Source of the DNA: Delphinapterus leucas | Taxonomy: Eukaryota; Chordata; Mammalia; Artiodactyla; Monodontidae | Reading direction: 5' to 3' | DNA length: 64,000 nucleotides | Assembly (NCBI RefSeq): GCF_002288925.2 | Contig: NW_022098076.1 | Location: forward strand, 62,791,908-62,855,907 | Shown here: in pieces, positions 1-10,600 of the stretch | How the letters are laid out: every line of letters begins with the position of its first letter | Position numbering within the stretch: the stretch's first letter is position 1 | Program-made: the position numbers and the translations under genes | The notes under the pieces: generated by a model | What the model was told of the DNA's origin: nothing | The model's input: only the letters and a program-made list of their open reading frames with translations | Databases searched by the model: none

Positions 1-2249
1 CTTTCAGATTTTTCATCATTAGTGTATAGGAATGCCAGAGATTTCTGTGCATTAATTTTGTATCCTGCTACTTTACCAAATTCATTGATTAGCTCTAGTA
101 GTTTTCTGGTAGCATCTTTAGGATTCTCTATGTATAGTATCATGTCATCTACAAACAGTGACAGCTTTACTTCTTCTTTTCCTATTTGGATTCCTTTTAT
201 TTCCTTTTCTTCTCTGATTGCTGTGGCTAAAACTTCCAAAACTATGTGGAATAAGAGTGGTGAGAGTGGGCAACCTTGTCTTGTTCCTGATCTTAGTGGA
301 AATGCTTTCAGCTTTTCACCATTGAGGACGATGTTGGCTGTGGCTTTGTTATATATGGCCTTTATTATGTTGAGGAAAGTTCCCTCTGTGCCTACTTTCT
401 GCAGGGTTTTTATCATAAATGGGTGTTGAATTTTGTCAAAAGCTTTCTCTGCATCGATTGAGATGATCATATGGTTTTTCTCCTTCAATTTGTTAATATG
501 GTGTATCACGTTGATTGATTTGTGTATATTGAAGAATCCTTGCATTCCTGGAATACACCCCACTTGATCATGGTGTATGATCCGTTTAATGTGCTGTTGG
601 ATTCTGTTTGCTAGTATTTTGTTGAGGATTTTTGCATCTATGTTCATCAGTGATATTGGCCTGTAGTTTTCTTTCTTTGTGACATCCTTGTCCGGTTTTG
701 GTATCAGGGTGATGGTGGCCTCGTAGAATGAGTTGGGGAGTGTTCCTCCCTCTGCTATATTTTGGAAGAGTTTGAGAAGGATAGGTGATAGCTCTTCTCT
801 AAATGTTTGATAGAATTCGCCTGTGAAGCCATTTAGTCCTGGGCTTTTGTTTGTTGGAAGATTTTTAATCACAGTTTCAATTTCATTGCTTGTGATTGGT
901 CTGTTCATATTTTCTCTTTCTTCCTTATTCAGTCTTGGCAGGTTGTGCCTTTCTAAGAATTTGTCCATTTCTTCCAGGTTGTCCATTTTATTGGCATAGA
1001 GTTGCTTGTAGTAATCTCTCATGATCTTTTGTATTTCTGCAGTGTCAGTTGTTACTTCTCCTTTTTCATTTCTATTTCTATTGATTTCAGCCTTCTCCCT
1101 TTTTTTCTTAATGAGTCTGTCTAATGGTTTATCAATTTTGTTTATCCTTTCAAAGTACCAGCTTTCAGTTTTATTGATCTTTGCTATCGTTTCCTTCATT
1201 TCTTTTTCATTTATTTCTGTTCTGATTTTTATGATTTCTTTCGTTCTGCTAACTTTGGGGTTTTTTTGTTCTTCTTTCTCTAATTGCTTTAGGTGCAAGG
1301 TTAGGTTGTTTATTCGAGATGTTTCCTGTTTCTTAAGGTAGGATTGTATTTCTATAAACTTCCCTCTTAGAACTGCTTTTGCTGCATCCCATAGATTTTG
1401 AGTCGTCGTGTCTCCATTGTCATTTGTTCCTAGGTATTTTTTGATTTCCTCTTTGATTTCTTCAGTGATCACTTCGTTATTAAGTAGTGTATTGTTTAGC
1501 CTCCATGTGTTTGTATTTTTTACAGATCTTTTCCTGTAATTGATATCTAGTCTCATAGCATTGTGGTCGGAAAAGATACTTGATACAATTTCAGTTTTCT
1601 TAAATTTACCAAGGCTTGATTTGTGACCCAGGATATGATCTGTCCTGGAGAATGTTCCATGAGCACTTGAGAAAAATGTGTATTCTGTTGTTTATGGGTG
1701 GAATGTCGTATAAATATCAGTTAAGTCCATCTTGTTTATTGTATCATTCAAAGCTTGTGTTTCCTTATTTATTTTCATTTTGGATGATCTGTCCATTGGT
1801 GAAAGTGGGGTGTTAAAGTCCCCTACTATGAATGTGTTACTGTCGATTTCCCCTTTTATGGCCGTTAGTATTTGCCTTATGTATTGAGGTGCTCCTATGT
1901 TGGGTGCATAAATATTTACAATTGTTATATCTTCTTCTTGGATCGATCCCTTGTTCATTATGTAGTGTCCTTCTTTGTCTCTTCTAATAGTCTTTATTTT
2001 AAAGTCTATTTTGTCTGATATGAGAATTGCTACTCCAGCTTTCTTTTGGTTTCCATTTGCATGAAATACCTTTTTCCATCCCCTTACTTTCAGTCTGTAT
2101 GTGTCTCTAGGTCTGAAGTGGGTCTCTTGTAGACAGCAAATATATGCGTCTTGGTTTTGTATCCATTCAGCCAATCTGTGACTTTTGGTGGTAGCATTTA
2201 GTCCATTTACATTTAAGGTAATTATCGATATGTATGTTCCCATTCCCAT
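1..2249 (-). pseudogene. L1 ORF2 (endonuclease plus reverse transcriptase), one nonsense codon, partial
   Basis: ORF2 encodes the endonuclease and reverse transcriptase of L1. The minus-strand frame from ATG at 2249 gives 185 residues with the endonuclease motifs: N15, E42 in ETH, D144 and N146 in GDFN. A TAA at 1692-1694 interrupts it where relatives have a Lys codon. I read every codon from 1691 down to 3 in the same frame and found no other stop. The reverse transcriptase active site is at 144-155 and reads F-V-D-D. The C-terminal part is outside the window. Apart from the one stop the reading frame is intact here. Confidence 0.9.
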
Positions 2250-2309
2250 TTTCTTAATTGTTTTGGGTTTGTTATTGTAGGTCTTTTCCTTCTCTTGTGT
2301 TTCTTGCCT

Positions 2310-3196
2310 AGAGAAGTTCCTTTAGCAGTTGTTGTAGAACTGGTTTGGTGGTGCTGAACTCTCTCAGCTTTTGCTTGTCTGTAAAGGTTTTAATTTCTCT
2401 ATCAAATCTGAATGAGATCCTTGCTGGGTAGAGTAATCTTGGTTGCAGGTTTTTCTCCTTCATCACTTTCAATATGTCCTGCCAGTCCCTTCTGGCTTGC
2501 AGAGTTTCTGCTGAAAGATCAGCTGTTAACCTTATGGGGATTCCCTTGTGTGTTATTTGTTGTTTTTCCCTTGCTGCTTTTATTATGTTTTCTTTGTATT
2601 TAATTTTTGACAGTTTGATTAATATGTCTTGGCGTATTTGTCCTTGTATTTATCCTGTATGGGACTCTCTGTGCTTCCTGGACTTGATTAACTATTTCCT
2701 TTCCCATATTAGGGAAGTTTTCAACTATAATCTCTTCAAATATTTTCTCAGTCCCTTTCTTTTTCTCTTCTTCTTCTGGAACCCCTATAATTCGAATGTT
2801 GGTGCATTTAATGTTGTCCCAGAGGTCTCTGAGACTGTCCTCAGTTCTTTTCATTCTTTTTTCTTTATTCTGCTGTGCATTAGTTATTTCCACTATTTTA
2901 TCTTCCAGGTCACTTATCCATTCTTCTGCCTCAGTTATTGTGCTATTGATCCCATCTAGAGTATTTTTCATTTCATTTATTGTGTTCATCATTGTTTGTT
3001 TCATGTTTAGTTCTTCTAGGTCCTTGTTAAATGTTTCTTGCATTTTGTCTATTCTATTTCCAAGATTTTGGATCATCTTTACTCTCATTATTCTGAATTC
3101 TTTTTCAGGTAGACTGCCTATTTCCTCTTCATTTGTTAGGTCTGGTGGGTCTTTATCTTGCTCCTTCATCTGCTGTGTGTTTTTCTGTCTTTTCAT
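2310..3196 (-). pseudogene. L1 ORF1 (RNA-binding chaperone), frameshifted
   Basis: ORF1p is the coiled-coil RNA-binding partner of ORF2p. The minus-strand frame from ATG at 3196 gives 198 residues: a charged amino terminus, a coiled coil (about 45-110), and the start of the RRM-like domain (DNIKCTNIRIIGVPEEE). It stops at about 2600. The same protein resumes in another frame after a one-base deletion near 2620, with the C-terminal segment readable to about 2310. Confidence 0.82.
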
Positions 3197-4692
3197 TTTG
3201 CTTATCTTACTGTGTTTGGTGTCTCCTTTTTGCAGGCTGAAGGTTTGTAGTTCCTGTTGTTTTTGGTGTCTGTCCCCAGTGGCTAATGTTGGTTCAGTGG
3301 GTTGTGTAGGCTTCCTGGTGGAGGGGACTAGTGCCTGTGTTGTGGTGGGTGAGGCTGGATCTTGTCTTTCTGGTGGGCAGGTCCACGTCTGGTGGTGTGT
3401 TTTGGGGTGTCTGTAGACTTATTATGATTTTGGGCAGCCTCTCTGCTAATGGGTGGGGTTGTGTTCCTGTCTTGCTAGTTGTTTGGCATAGGATGTCCAG
3501 CACTGTAGCTTGCTGGTCGTTGAGTGAAGCTGGCTGCTGGCGTTGAGATGGAGATCTCTGGGAGATTTTTGCCGTTTGATATTATGTGCAGCTCGGAGGC
3601 CTCTTGTGGACCAGTGTCCTGAAGTTGACTCTCCCACCTCAGAGGCACAGCACTAACTCCTGTTTGCAGCACCAAGAGCCTTTCATCCACACGGCTCAGA
3701 AGAAAAGGGAGAAAAAGTAGAAAGAAAGAATTAGTAGAAGTAGAAAGAAAGAAAGAAGGGAGGGAGGGAGCAAGGAAGGAAGGAGGGAAGGAAGGAAAAA
3801 AAGAAAGAAGACAAAGTAAAATAAAATAAAGTAAGATAAAATATAATGAAGTTTTTAAAATAAAAAAATAATTATTAAGAGGAAAAGAAAACAAAAAAAC
3901 GGATGGATAGAACCCAGAACAAATGGTGGAAGCAAAGCTATACAGACAAAATCTCACACAGAAGCATACACATACACACTCAGAAAAGAGGAAAAGAGGA
4001 AAAAATCATAAATCTTGCTCTCAAAGTCCACCTCCTCAATTTGGGATGATTCGTTGTCTAAAGGAGGGAAGGAAGGAAAGAAAGGACGAAGATAAAGTAA
4101 AATAAAATAAGGTTATTAAAATAAAAAGTAATTATTAAGAAAAAAAACAGGACGGATAGAACCCTCGGACAAATGGTGGAAGCAAAGCTATACANNNNNN
4201 NNNNNNNNNNNNNNNNNNNNNNNNNNNNNNNNNNNNNNNNNNNNNNNNNNNNNNNNNNNNNNNNNNNNNNNNNNNNNNNNNNNNNNNNNNNNNNGTGCGT
4301 TCTCCCAGGGGAGTTGTCCCTGGATCCCGGGACCCTGGCAGTGGCGGGCTGCACAGGCTCCCCGGAAGGGGGGTGTGGATAGTGACCTGTGTTTGCACAC
4401 AGGCTTCTTGGTGGCGGCAGCAGCGGCCTTAGCATCTCATGTCTGTCTCTGGGGTCCGCACTTTTAGCCGCGGCTCGCCCCCATCTCTGGAGCTCCTTTA
4501 AGCAGCGTTCTTAATCCCCTCTCCTTGCACACCAGGAAACAAAGAGGGAAGAAAAAAGTCTCTTGCCTCTTCAGCAGGTCAACACTTTTCCCCCGACTCC
4601 CTCTCGGCTAGCTGCGGTGCACTAACGCCCTGCAGGCTGTGTTCACGCTGCCAACCCCAGTCCTCTCCCAGCGCTCCAACTGAAGCCCTGGC
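3197..4692 (-). promoter_or_regulatory. L1 5' UTR with purine-rich tract and about 250 bp repeat units
   Basis: Region upstream of ORF1. It includes a purine-rich tract (about 3700-3900), a second similar tract (about 4058-4140), and a GC- and CpG-rich part (4295-4690). The block aaatggtggaagcaaagcta occurs at 3921 and again at 4171, exactly 250 bp apart, each preceded by similar purine-rich sequence. L1 5' UTRs carry an internal promoter, and in primates also an antisense promoter. Confidence 0.7.
4195..4294. other. Assembly gap (100 N)
   Basis: Exactly 100 N, the usual placeholder for a gap of unknown size. It begins just after the second copy of the 250 bp repeat unit in the L1 5' UTR, so missing tandem units are a likely cause. 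Confidence 0.98.
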
Positions 4693-4699
4693 TGCATTT

Positions 4700-5480
4700 T
4701 AGATTTTTTCTGTTTTTCTTTAGAATTTTGTACTTTGCTACATTTGGTATGGATTTCTTTTGATTTATCTTGGTACATTTTGTGCTTCCTTTATCTGTAG
4801 ATTCATGTCTTCAGTTTTGAAAAATGGTCAGCCATTATCTCGTCACATATTGTCTCTTGTCCATTTTTTCTTTTTATTCTTCTGAGACTCCAATTATAGG
4901 CATGCTATACTTTCTTCTTCTATTTTCCTAGTTTGAAGTGTGTTCTTTGTATTTTTTAATATTCTGTTTTACTTATGATGCATTCTGGGTATTTTTTATT
5001 TATTTATTTATTTATTTATTTTGCGGTATGCGGGCCTCTCACTGTTGTGGCCTCTCCCATTGCGGAGCACAGGCTCCGGACGCGCTGGTTCAGCGGCCAT
5101 GGCTTATGGGCCTAGCCGCTCTGCGGCATATGGGATCTTCCCGGGTGGGGGCACGAACCCATGTCCCCTGCATCGGCAGGCGGACTCTCAACCACTGCGC
5201 CACCAGGGAAGCCCTGGGTAACTTTTAAAGCCTGTCTTCTAATTTAGTAATTCTTTCTCCTGCCTCTAACTTTCTACTTAATTTATCCATTGACTTTTTA
5301 ATTTCAGCAATTACATTTTTCATTGCTGAAAGTTCTGTTTGGTTCTCTTTCAAATGAAACTTGATAGTCTCTTGTTGCTTCCTTATTCCTATGACTCATT
5401 CTTTTATTTCTTTGAATATTAAATAATTGTTTTATATTCAGTATTACATGGTTCCAGTATTTGAAGTTTTTAGGGGGTGT
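4700..5480 (-). mobile_element. Old L1 fragment, antisense, split by a SINE
   Basis: Sequence on both sides of the SINE at 4992-5213 resembles the reverse complement of an old L1 ORF1 region (coiled-coil-coding sequence in antisense). It is heavily diverged with no open frame. The young L1 at 1-4692 seems to have landed in it. Confidence 0.6.
4992..5213 (-). mobile_element. CHR SINE, short form, antisense
   Basis: A T/TTTA-rich tail at the left, then the reverse complement of the tRNA-Glu-like SINE, ending gggaagcc. The flanking repeat CTGGGTA is at 4985-4991 and 5214-5220. This is the short (about 205 bp) form common in cetaceans. Confidence 0.92.
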
Positions 5481-6429
5481 CTAAATCTGCTGACTCCTTC
5501 TTATGGTGGCTTATTTCTTTGTGTTTTTGGCACTCTTTGATTGTAAGCTTATATTTGATTGATCTTAATGTGAAAGGAAACTAAAGTCTTAACTGTGTTT
5601 GTGTTCCTCCAAATAATAACTGCATTTGTTCTCACCAGAAGCCAGGGTACATTATTGGCTTACCAGGATCTTTCAGGTTCTTAGTCTTACCTTGGGAGTT
5701 TTAAGTTCTCCTCCCCTACCAGCTGTTTATCCAAGCCCATTTCCCAGGCACAGTGTTTATTAGCAGCACTGCCCTTGAAATTTTCCTCTTTGCTTGTGCT
5801 CATCACTTAGGTTTTAGATCACAGCTTTTGCTTTTATTTTGGGGAGTGGGGGGTGGGCAGAGTGGGAGAGGGCAGGGAGTGGCCTCTCATTTTTGTTACT
5901 TCCTATAGTAGCTCCCACCCACGAAATATTTTGTTTTAGATCAACTTTCTATTTTTTGTTTTCTAGCAAGAGAGCCTTCTACAGTGTCTAATCTGCTGTA
6001 TTGCCATTAGTGAAACTTCCTTTCTATTTTTTAAACCCCTTCTATAAAATATTAATCTTAAGTAATATATGTATAGTATAAAAAATTCAAAACAGAACAG
6101 AAAGTTATGAACTAAAATTGCTCTTACTTTTATAGCCCTAGAGGTAACTACAGGTTTTTGGAATTTTTGTAATACATGAAATTAGAATACAAGTGATAAT
6201 TTAAAATCTTTAAGGAGAAGCAATTTTAAGATACTTTATAGTTATATATTAAAAATAAGACTGATTTAATAGCATTTACAATTTATATTTGAGTAAAATT
6301 ATTTATAATATCTTAAAGATATGAAATAGCAAACCGTGCAGATTTTCTGAAATGGTTAATTTTACAAATATATGTTTGGATGCTATCACAGAAAAATAAG
6401 TTTTCATTGTATCCAAGTACATATACTAA
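5481..6429. other. No gene seen
   Basis: AT-rich, no convincing exon on either strand. Some of the T-rich first part may be further old L1. A G-rich stretch lies near 5840-5880. Nothing else is recognised. Confidence 0.5.
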
Positions 6430-6600
6430 ATAGGTCTTAAATACAGGTATAAATGGAAATTAGGGTTTAGAGTGATGGAATTATTGTGTATCCTGATTGT
6501 GATGATGGTTATCTGTGTTAAAATTCATAGAGCTATACATCAAAAAAAGAGTTCAATTAATGCATGTAAATTTAAAAATAAAATTTTAAAGATTAAAAAA
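6430..6600 (+). mobile_element. Old L1 3' UTR fragment, sense
   Basis: The blocks tgtatcctgattgtgatgat and agctatacat followed by an A-rich end resemble old mammalian L1 3' UTRs. Diverged; subfamily not assigned. Confidence 0.5.
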
Positions 6601-6799
6601 AATAATTTATGCTGTCTTTCGAAAAGTAAAATTATAGGGTTGGGTTCTTAAAAAAGATTCTATGAAGTTTATTTTATATTATAAATTTTTCAGTGATGTT
6701 CTTCAGCAGTTTCATTTTGACTTTACTCCAATTTTGAGTCATAAAACATCATTCTTTTTAGATCATACAGAATCCATTAGTCACTATACTATACTAGAC

Positions 6800-7024
6800 C
6801 AGGGTTTCTGAACCTTAGCACCATTGACATCTTTATGTGGGGGCTGTCCTGTACGTTGCAAGGTGTTTAGCAATTCCCCTAACTTCTGCTCATTAGATAC
6901 CAGTAGCACCCCCTCCAGTTGTGACAACCAAAAAAGTTTCTAAACATTGCCCAGTATCCCCAGGCGATTAGGGGATGTTGGGGGTATGTGTGGGGGCAAA
7001 ATCACCACCAGTGGAAGATGACTG
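6800..7024 (-). mobile_element. MER20 (hAT-Charlie) DNA transposon, antisense
   Basis: About 225 bp with the recognised MER20 blocks (gggggctgtcctgtacgttg, agttgtgacaaccaaaaaag, gggggcaaaatcaccaccag). It is flanked by near-identical 8 bp repeats, TACTAGAC at 6792-6799 and TACTAGGC at 7025-7032, as expected for hAT elements. It lies about 580 bp before the CARF start codon. Confidence 0.85.
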
Positions 7025-7032
7025 TACTAGGC

Positions 7033-7559
7033 CTAAGTGGCTCAACCTTTTTAGAATACATACTTCTTCATTTTCAAAGCTTGTCATGCTAATATTAAGT
7101 GGTATAATTGTATGTTATGGTAAGAGTTGTATGTATATAATCTCCTCCTGTACCAAGAGATCTCTTTTAAAATTATCTAATGCTATGATAGGGCACACCT
7201 CATAAAATTAAAAGCTGTTATTTAGATTACATCTGTGTAAAATGAGAATTTTAGAAGAATTTGAAAGGGTGTAACAACAGTACCTGTCACATAGCAGCAA
7301 CCTTAATAAACCAGTACATGAGTGCAATTAAGGATAGGGTGAGGAAACTACATAACACTAATTTTTGCTCTGTCTTGAATTTATTCTGGTGCCTTTGCAA
7401 ATTATTTAACAAGAATGTTCGTTTTATTGATCTTATAGGGTGTAAATGATTTAACCTAAATTGTATAGGGTAACACAGTAGGGGAGATGAGAAATTTAAG
7501 ACAAACATTCTATTAAAATGTTAAGTGCTTTAGTTGATCAGATATTTAAAATATTTCAG
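7033..7559. other. Intron sequence before the CARF start exon
   Basis: AT-rich, no repeat recognised. It ends in the acceptor atatttcag at 7559. The open frames here are short and without codon bias. Confidence 0.5.
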
Positions 7560-7680
7560 GTATTAAATAATAGAAGAAAATGGAATTGGATATGATACCA
7601 GCATGGAACAGTCTGTTGATTCATTAAGAGTCAACCATAATGATTCCGAAGAGTCAAAAACCGATTCTCAGGTATTTGAA
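7560..7680 (+). CDS. CARF: CARF exon with start codon (coding 7603-7680)
   Basis: Codes residues 1-26, beginning [15 protein letters not shown] plausible acceptor (atatttcag) ends at 7559, so 7560-7602 would be 5' UTR. The donor is GTAGGG at 7681. An earlier gt at 7672 is inside the exon; the 7681 donor keeps the V-F-E residues found in the family and joins in phase 0. The 5' edge is inferred only from the acceptor. Confidence 0.88.
7580..7627 (+). promoter_or_regulatory. Upstream ORF overlapping the CARF start codon
   Basis: An ATG at 7580 opens 15 codons ending in TAA at 7625-7627, in a different frame from CARF and overlapping its ATG at 7603. Its context (A at -3, G at +4) is as good as that of the main start. 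Overlapping upstream ORFs usually lower translation of the main frame, so this may limit CARF output. This holds only if the mRNA includes 7580, which depends on the acceptor at 7559. Confidence 0.5.
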
Positions 7681-10600
7681 GTAGGGATTCAACTGGGAAC
7701 TTTTTTCCATTTAAAGGGAAAGCGGCATGCAATTGGATTTTTTATATTTAAGGAATAGTGTTATATTTAATGTATTCAAGAATTTTAACATTTAATTTTT
7801 AATAATTCTATCATATTTAATTTTATAATATATAGCTTTAGTGTATTTGTGAAAGTTTATATGTAAAGAAAAATCTGCATATTGAATTATAAATATTTCA
7901 TCATTTCACATTGTATTCCTGTGGATTATTTGAAATAAAATATAATAAAAATCAACAGTTTCACTTAAGAACTTCTGTCTATATCAGTCTGTGAATTGAT
8001 AACCCTTGCAAAAAGTAAAGTGAATAATTAACTGAAAAATGAATGTGTCTCCATCTTTTATTAAAAACATTCTATTTTTTAAAAATTGTAACTTATTTTA
8101 CAAACACTCAAGTGATTTTTTTTTTTTCTTTGCAAAAGCATCTAAGCTGTATGGACTCCAGTGAGCCTTCTTTTGGACAAGATGGTTCCCCTAGAGTTTT
8201 ACCCATTACTACTGCAGTGGATAATTCACTCACATCACAGAATATACCAGGGCCCCTGACTCAGACACAGACTCTTTCTGCAGAGCAATTCCACCTAGTG
8301 GACCAAAATGGGCAACCTATTCAATATGAGCTTCAGTCATTGGGGGATTCTAATGAGCAAATGGTGAGTACGTTTTTAAAATAACCAGTTTTCTGCTATT
8401 TAGCAAAATGTATTAGTCTTACTAGATGACCTTAATTTCTTGACATTATTGCTTTACATTGCTTTGAAAATACTGTTTCCATGACATTCATTTTTAAGTT
8501 ATATAAGGATTTTAAAAGATTTCCTTTCAGGACTACAGAGTACTTCAAACCAGTACGTCCCAGCTACTATGTCTAGGCAAACTGGTACTTTGAGATCCGT
8601 TGGAAATGTAACATAATCTGTCACTAGTGCTAAAGTCCCAGAGCTTACATATAACTTACATTTATTTTTTGTATATACATTTGACTGAACTCAATGTTGT
8701 TTGCTGTATCAACATCTCAGTTACTGATTTGTGTGCCACATGCTGGTATGCTTTCTTGAAGAAAAAGAAAGCAATGGAAGTACCAGTGGAAAATGGAATT
8801 TAGACATACCCTTACTGATCTTTGTAAGTAGATATGTAGGTGTCATGTGAATAACAATGCATAAAGTTGACAGTGCTGCTTTAAACTGTTAGCCAAAAAT
8901 ATGTACGACCAAGTTCACAGTTGAATAGATGTGGTGATAGATGGTTTTGATTCAAATAAAATTAATGAGAAAAAGTTCTAAATTGCTCTCTGACTAATAA
9001 TATATTTATATCAGTAATAATATGAAGAATAATGTATCTCTTTGTTTGCCTGTATTTTCGAAATTTTCTACAACAAATTTTAATTCAATAATAAAAATTA
9101 TTTTTAAAATCATAACTTCAATTATAAATTATACTTAAGTAGGCAACCATTTAACCCAAAATTCTTGTTTTTGTTTCTAGTCTAGAGCATTCTAGAGTTA
9201 ATCTATGTCCTTTTGCTCCCTTATAATTCAGCTAAATTTTGGCATTGAGAGTAATTGGTTGAGAGGTGGCTAACTGTAGACAACTTTTTTGTGTGTATGT
9301 TCAGGCTCAACATATTTCTGGGCTTCAGGACTGAAATGCAAAGTTAGGGTAAGCTTCTGTAATCATACTGCATCACCAGCAGAGGTTAATATGCAACAAA
9401 TAATCTAGATGTGAACCAATACATTTTAATATTTCATGTTCAAAATGAAATACTTCTGTAATTTCCCCTCTTATTTGACATTTATTCTAGTTTCTATCAG
9501 AACATTTAGAAAGTCTGTGTGTTCTAATGGAAGGATAAAAGAGTCTAAATGTATGAAGGGTTATCATTTTACACATGGTACCTTTCCTAAAAAGCATGTT
9601 AAAGTTACTTATTTGTCTGGGTCTGAAAAAAGTTCGAGTTCCCATTCTCTTTGTAATTGTATTAAACATTCTATCTGAAGTGATTATAAAGGTGATTTTA
9701 CATTGTTTGCGGTAGGAGATGATACAGAGGGTTGCTTGAAGTTGTGAAATAGGAAACATGTGGCATGAGCATGAAAATAAATGTAAGGAACGTGGAGTGT
9801 TACAAGCTGTCTTCTCCAAAGAACCAAAGATCAGAAGGTGGTGATATTCTGGGAAACTTAGTGGAGATTTTTTGTTTTTATTGTTTATTTTAATAGACTT
9901 TAATTTTAAGAGCAGTTTTAGGTTCACAGCAAAATGAGAAGAAAATACAGAGAGTTTCCATATACCCCCAGCCTCCATATATGCATAGTCTTCCCATTAT
10001 CAAAGTCTCCACCAAGTGGAGCTTTTTGTAAAAAATGACTTTTTTGTTTGTTTGTTTTGAAGTATGATTTTTTTCACATAGAAGCTTTCACAGAACTAGT
10101 AAAGATTCTGTAGTGGGTAAATCTGCAGTGGATGAGAGGAGGTTTTGGAGTGAAGCAGGGGTGATATTTTTCATTTACTAGAAATATTGTACACAAAGCG
10201 CCCAGTAAATATAAAACTACTCATTAGCCAAGATTTTCTGGTGATTTTCATGGTCGGCCTCAAAGAAAATGTATTGCAGCAGATGACTCTTCAAAACTAT
10301 GTTTATTTTCATAGCAAAGATTAAAGATAATCACTTTTTTTGGTAATAGAAAAAGTAGTATTATCATCACCATTGTCAAATTATATGAATTAAAAATAGG
10401 TTTTTAGGTAACAGGTGGAATAAGCTAAGGAAACAGAAAATGGAGGAGATGCTTTTCCACTGTGCTTGGGAAACAGTTTCAAAATTAAGGGGATATTCCA
10501 CAGATCAGTCTTAATTATGAAATTTTCATATGATTGAATAAATTATAACTTTATTATATGTGTTTTATTTGGATTTAAAAATAACCACAGCACTCTTATT

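Larger units (their letters stand above)
1..4692 (-). mobile_element. Young L1 retrotransposon, antisense; 3' end beyond window
   Basis: Reading the minus strand: GC-rich 5' UTR (about 4692-3197, broken by an assembly gap), ORF1 (about 3196-2310), then ORF2 from 2249 with the endonuclease and reverse transcriptase domains, running off the window at base 1. It is inserted into an older L1 of the same orientation seen from about 4700. Only one stop codon and one frameshift were seen in about 3 kb of coding sequence, so the copy is young. Confidence 0.9.

Noticed and set aside
22..429. Plus-strand open frame of 135 residues
   Set aside because: It is the antisense shadow of L1 ORF2; the real frame is on the minus strand.
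2796..3416. Hydrophobic plus-strand frame of 206 residues
   Set aside because: Antisense of the L1 ORF1 coiled-coil region and 5' UTR; its Ser/Phe/Leu richness comes from reversed Lys/Glu codons.
3475..3957. Minus-strand 160-residue frame with long hydrophobic runs
   Set aside because: Translation of the purine-rich L1 5' UTR tract; low complexity, no family.
4195..4294. Frames crossing the N run
   Set aside because: They exist only because N was translated as unknown residues.
1..7559. WDR12 or CARF promoter and 5' non-coding exons
   Set aside because: In other mammals WDR12 is the upstream neighbour, but no exon or unique CpG island was recognised; the GC-rich part at 4295-4690 belongs to the L1.
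8043..8384. A 113-residue frame taken as a whole
   Set aside because: Only 8139-8363 is exon; the ends are intron, shown by the acceptor at 8138 and donor at 8364.
9487..9978. Minus-strand 163-residue frame
   Set aside because: No recognisable protein and it overlaps an old L1 fragment; taken as chance.
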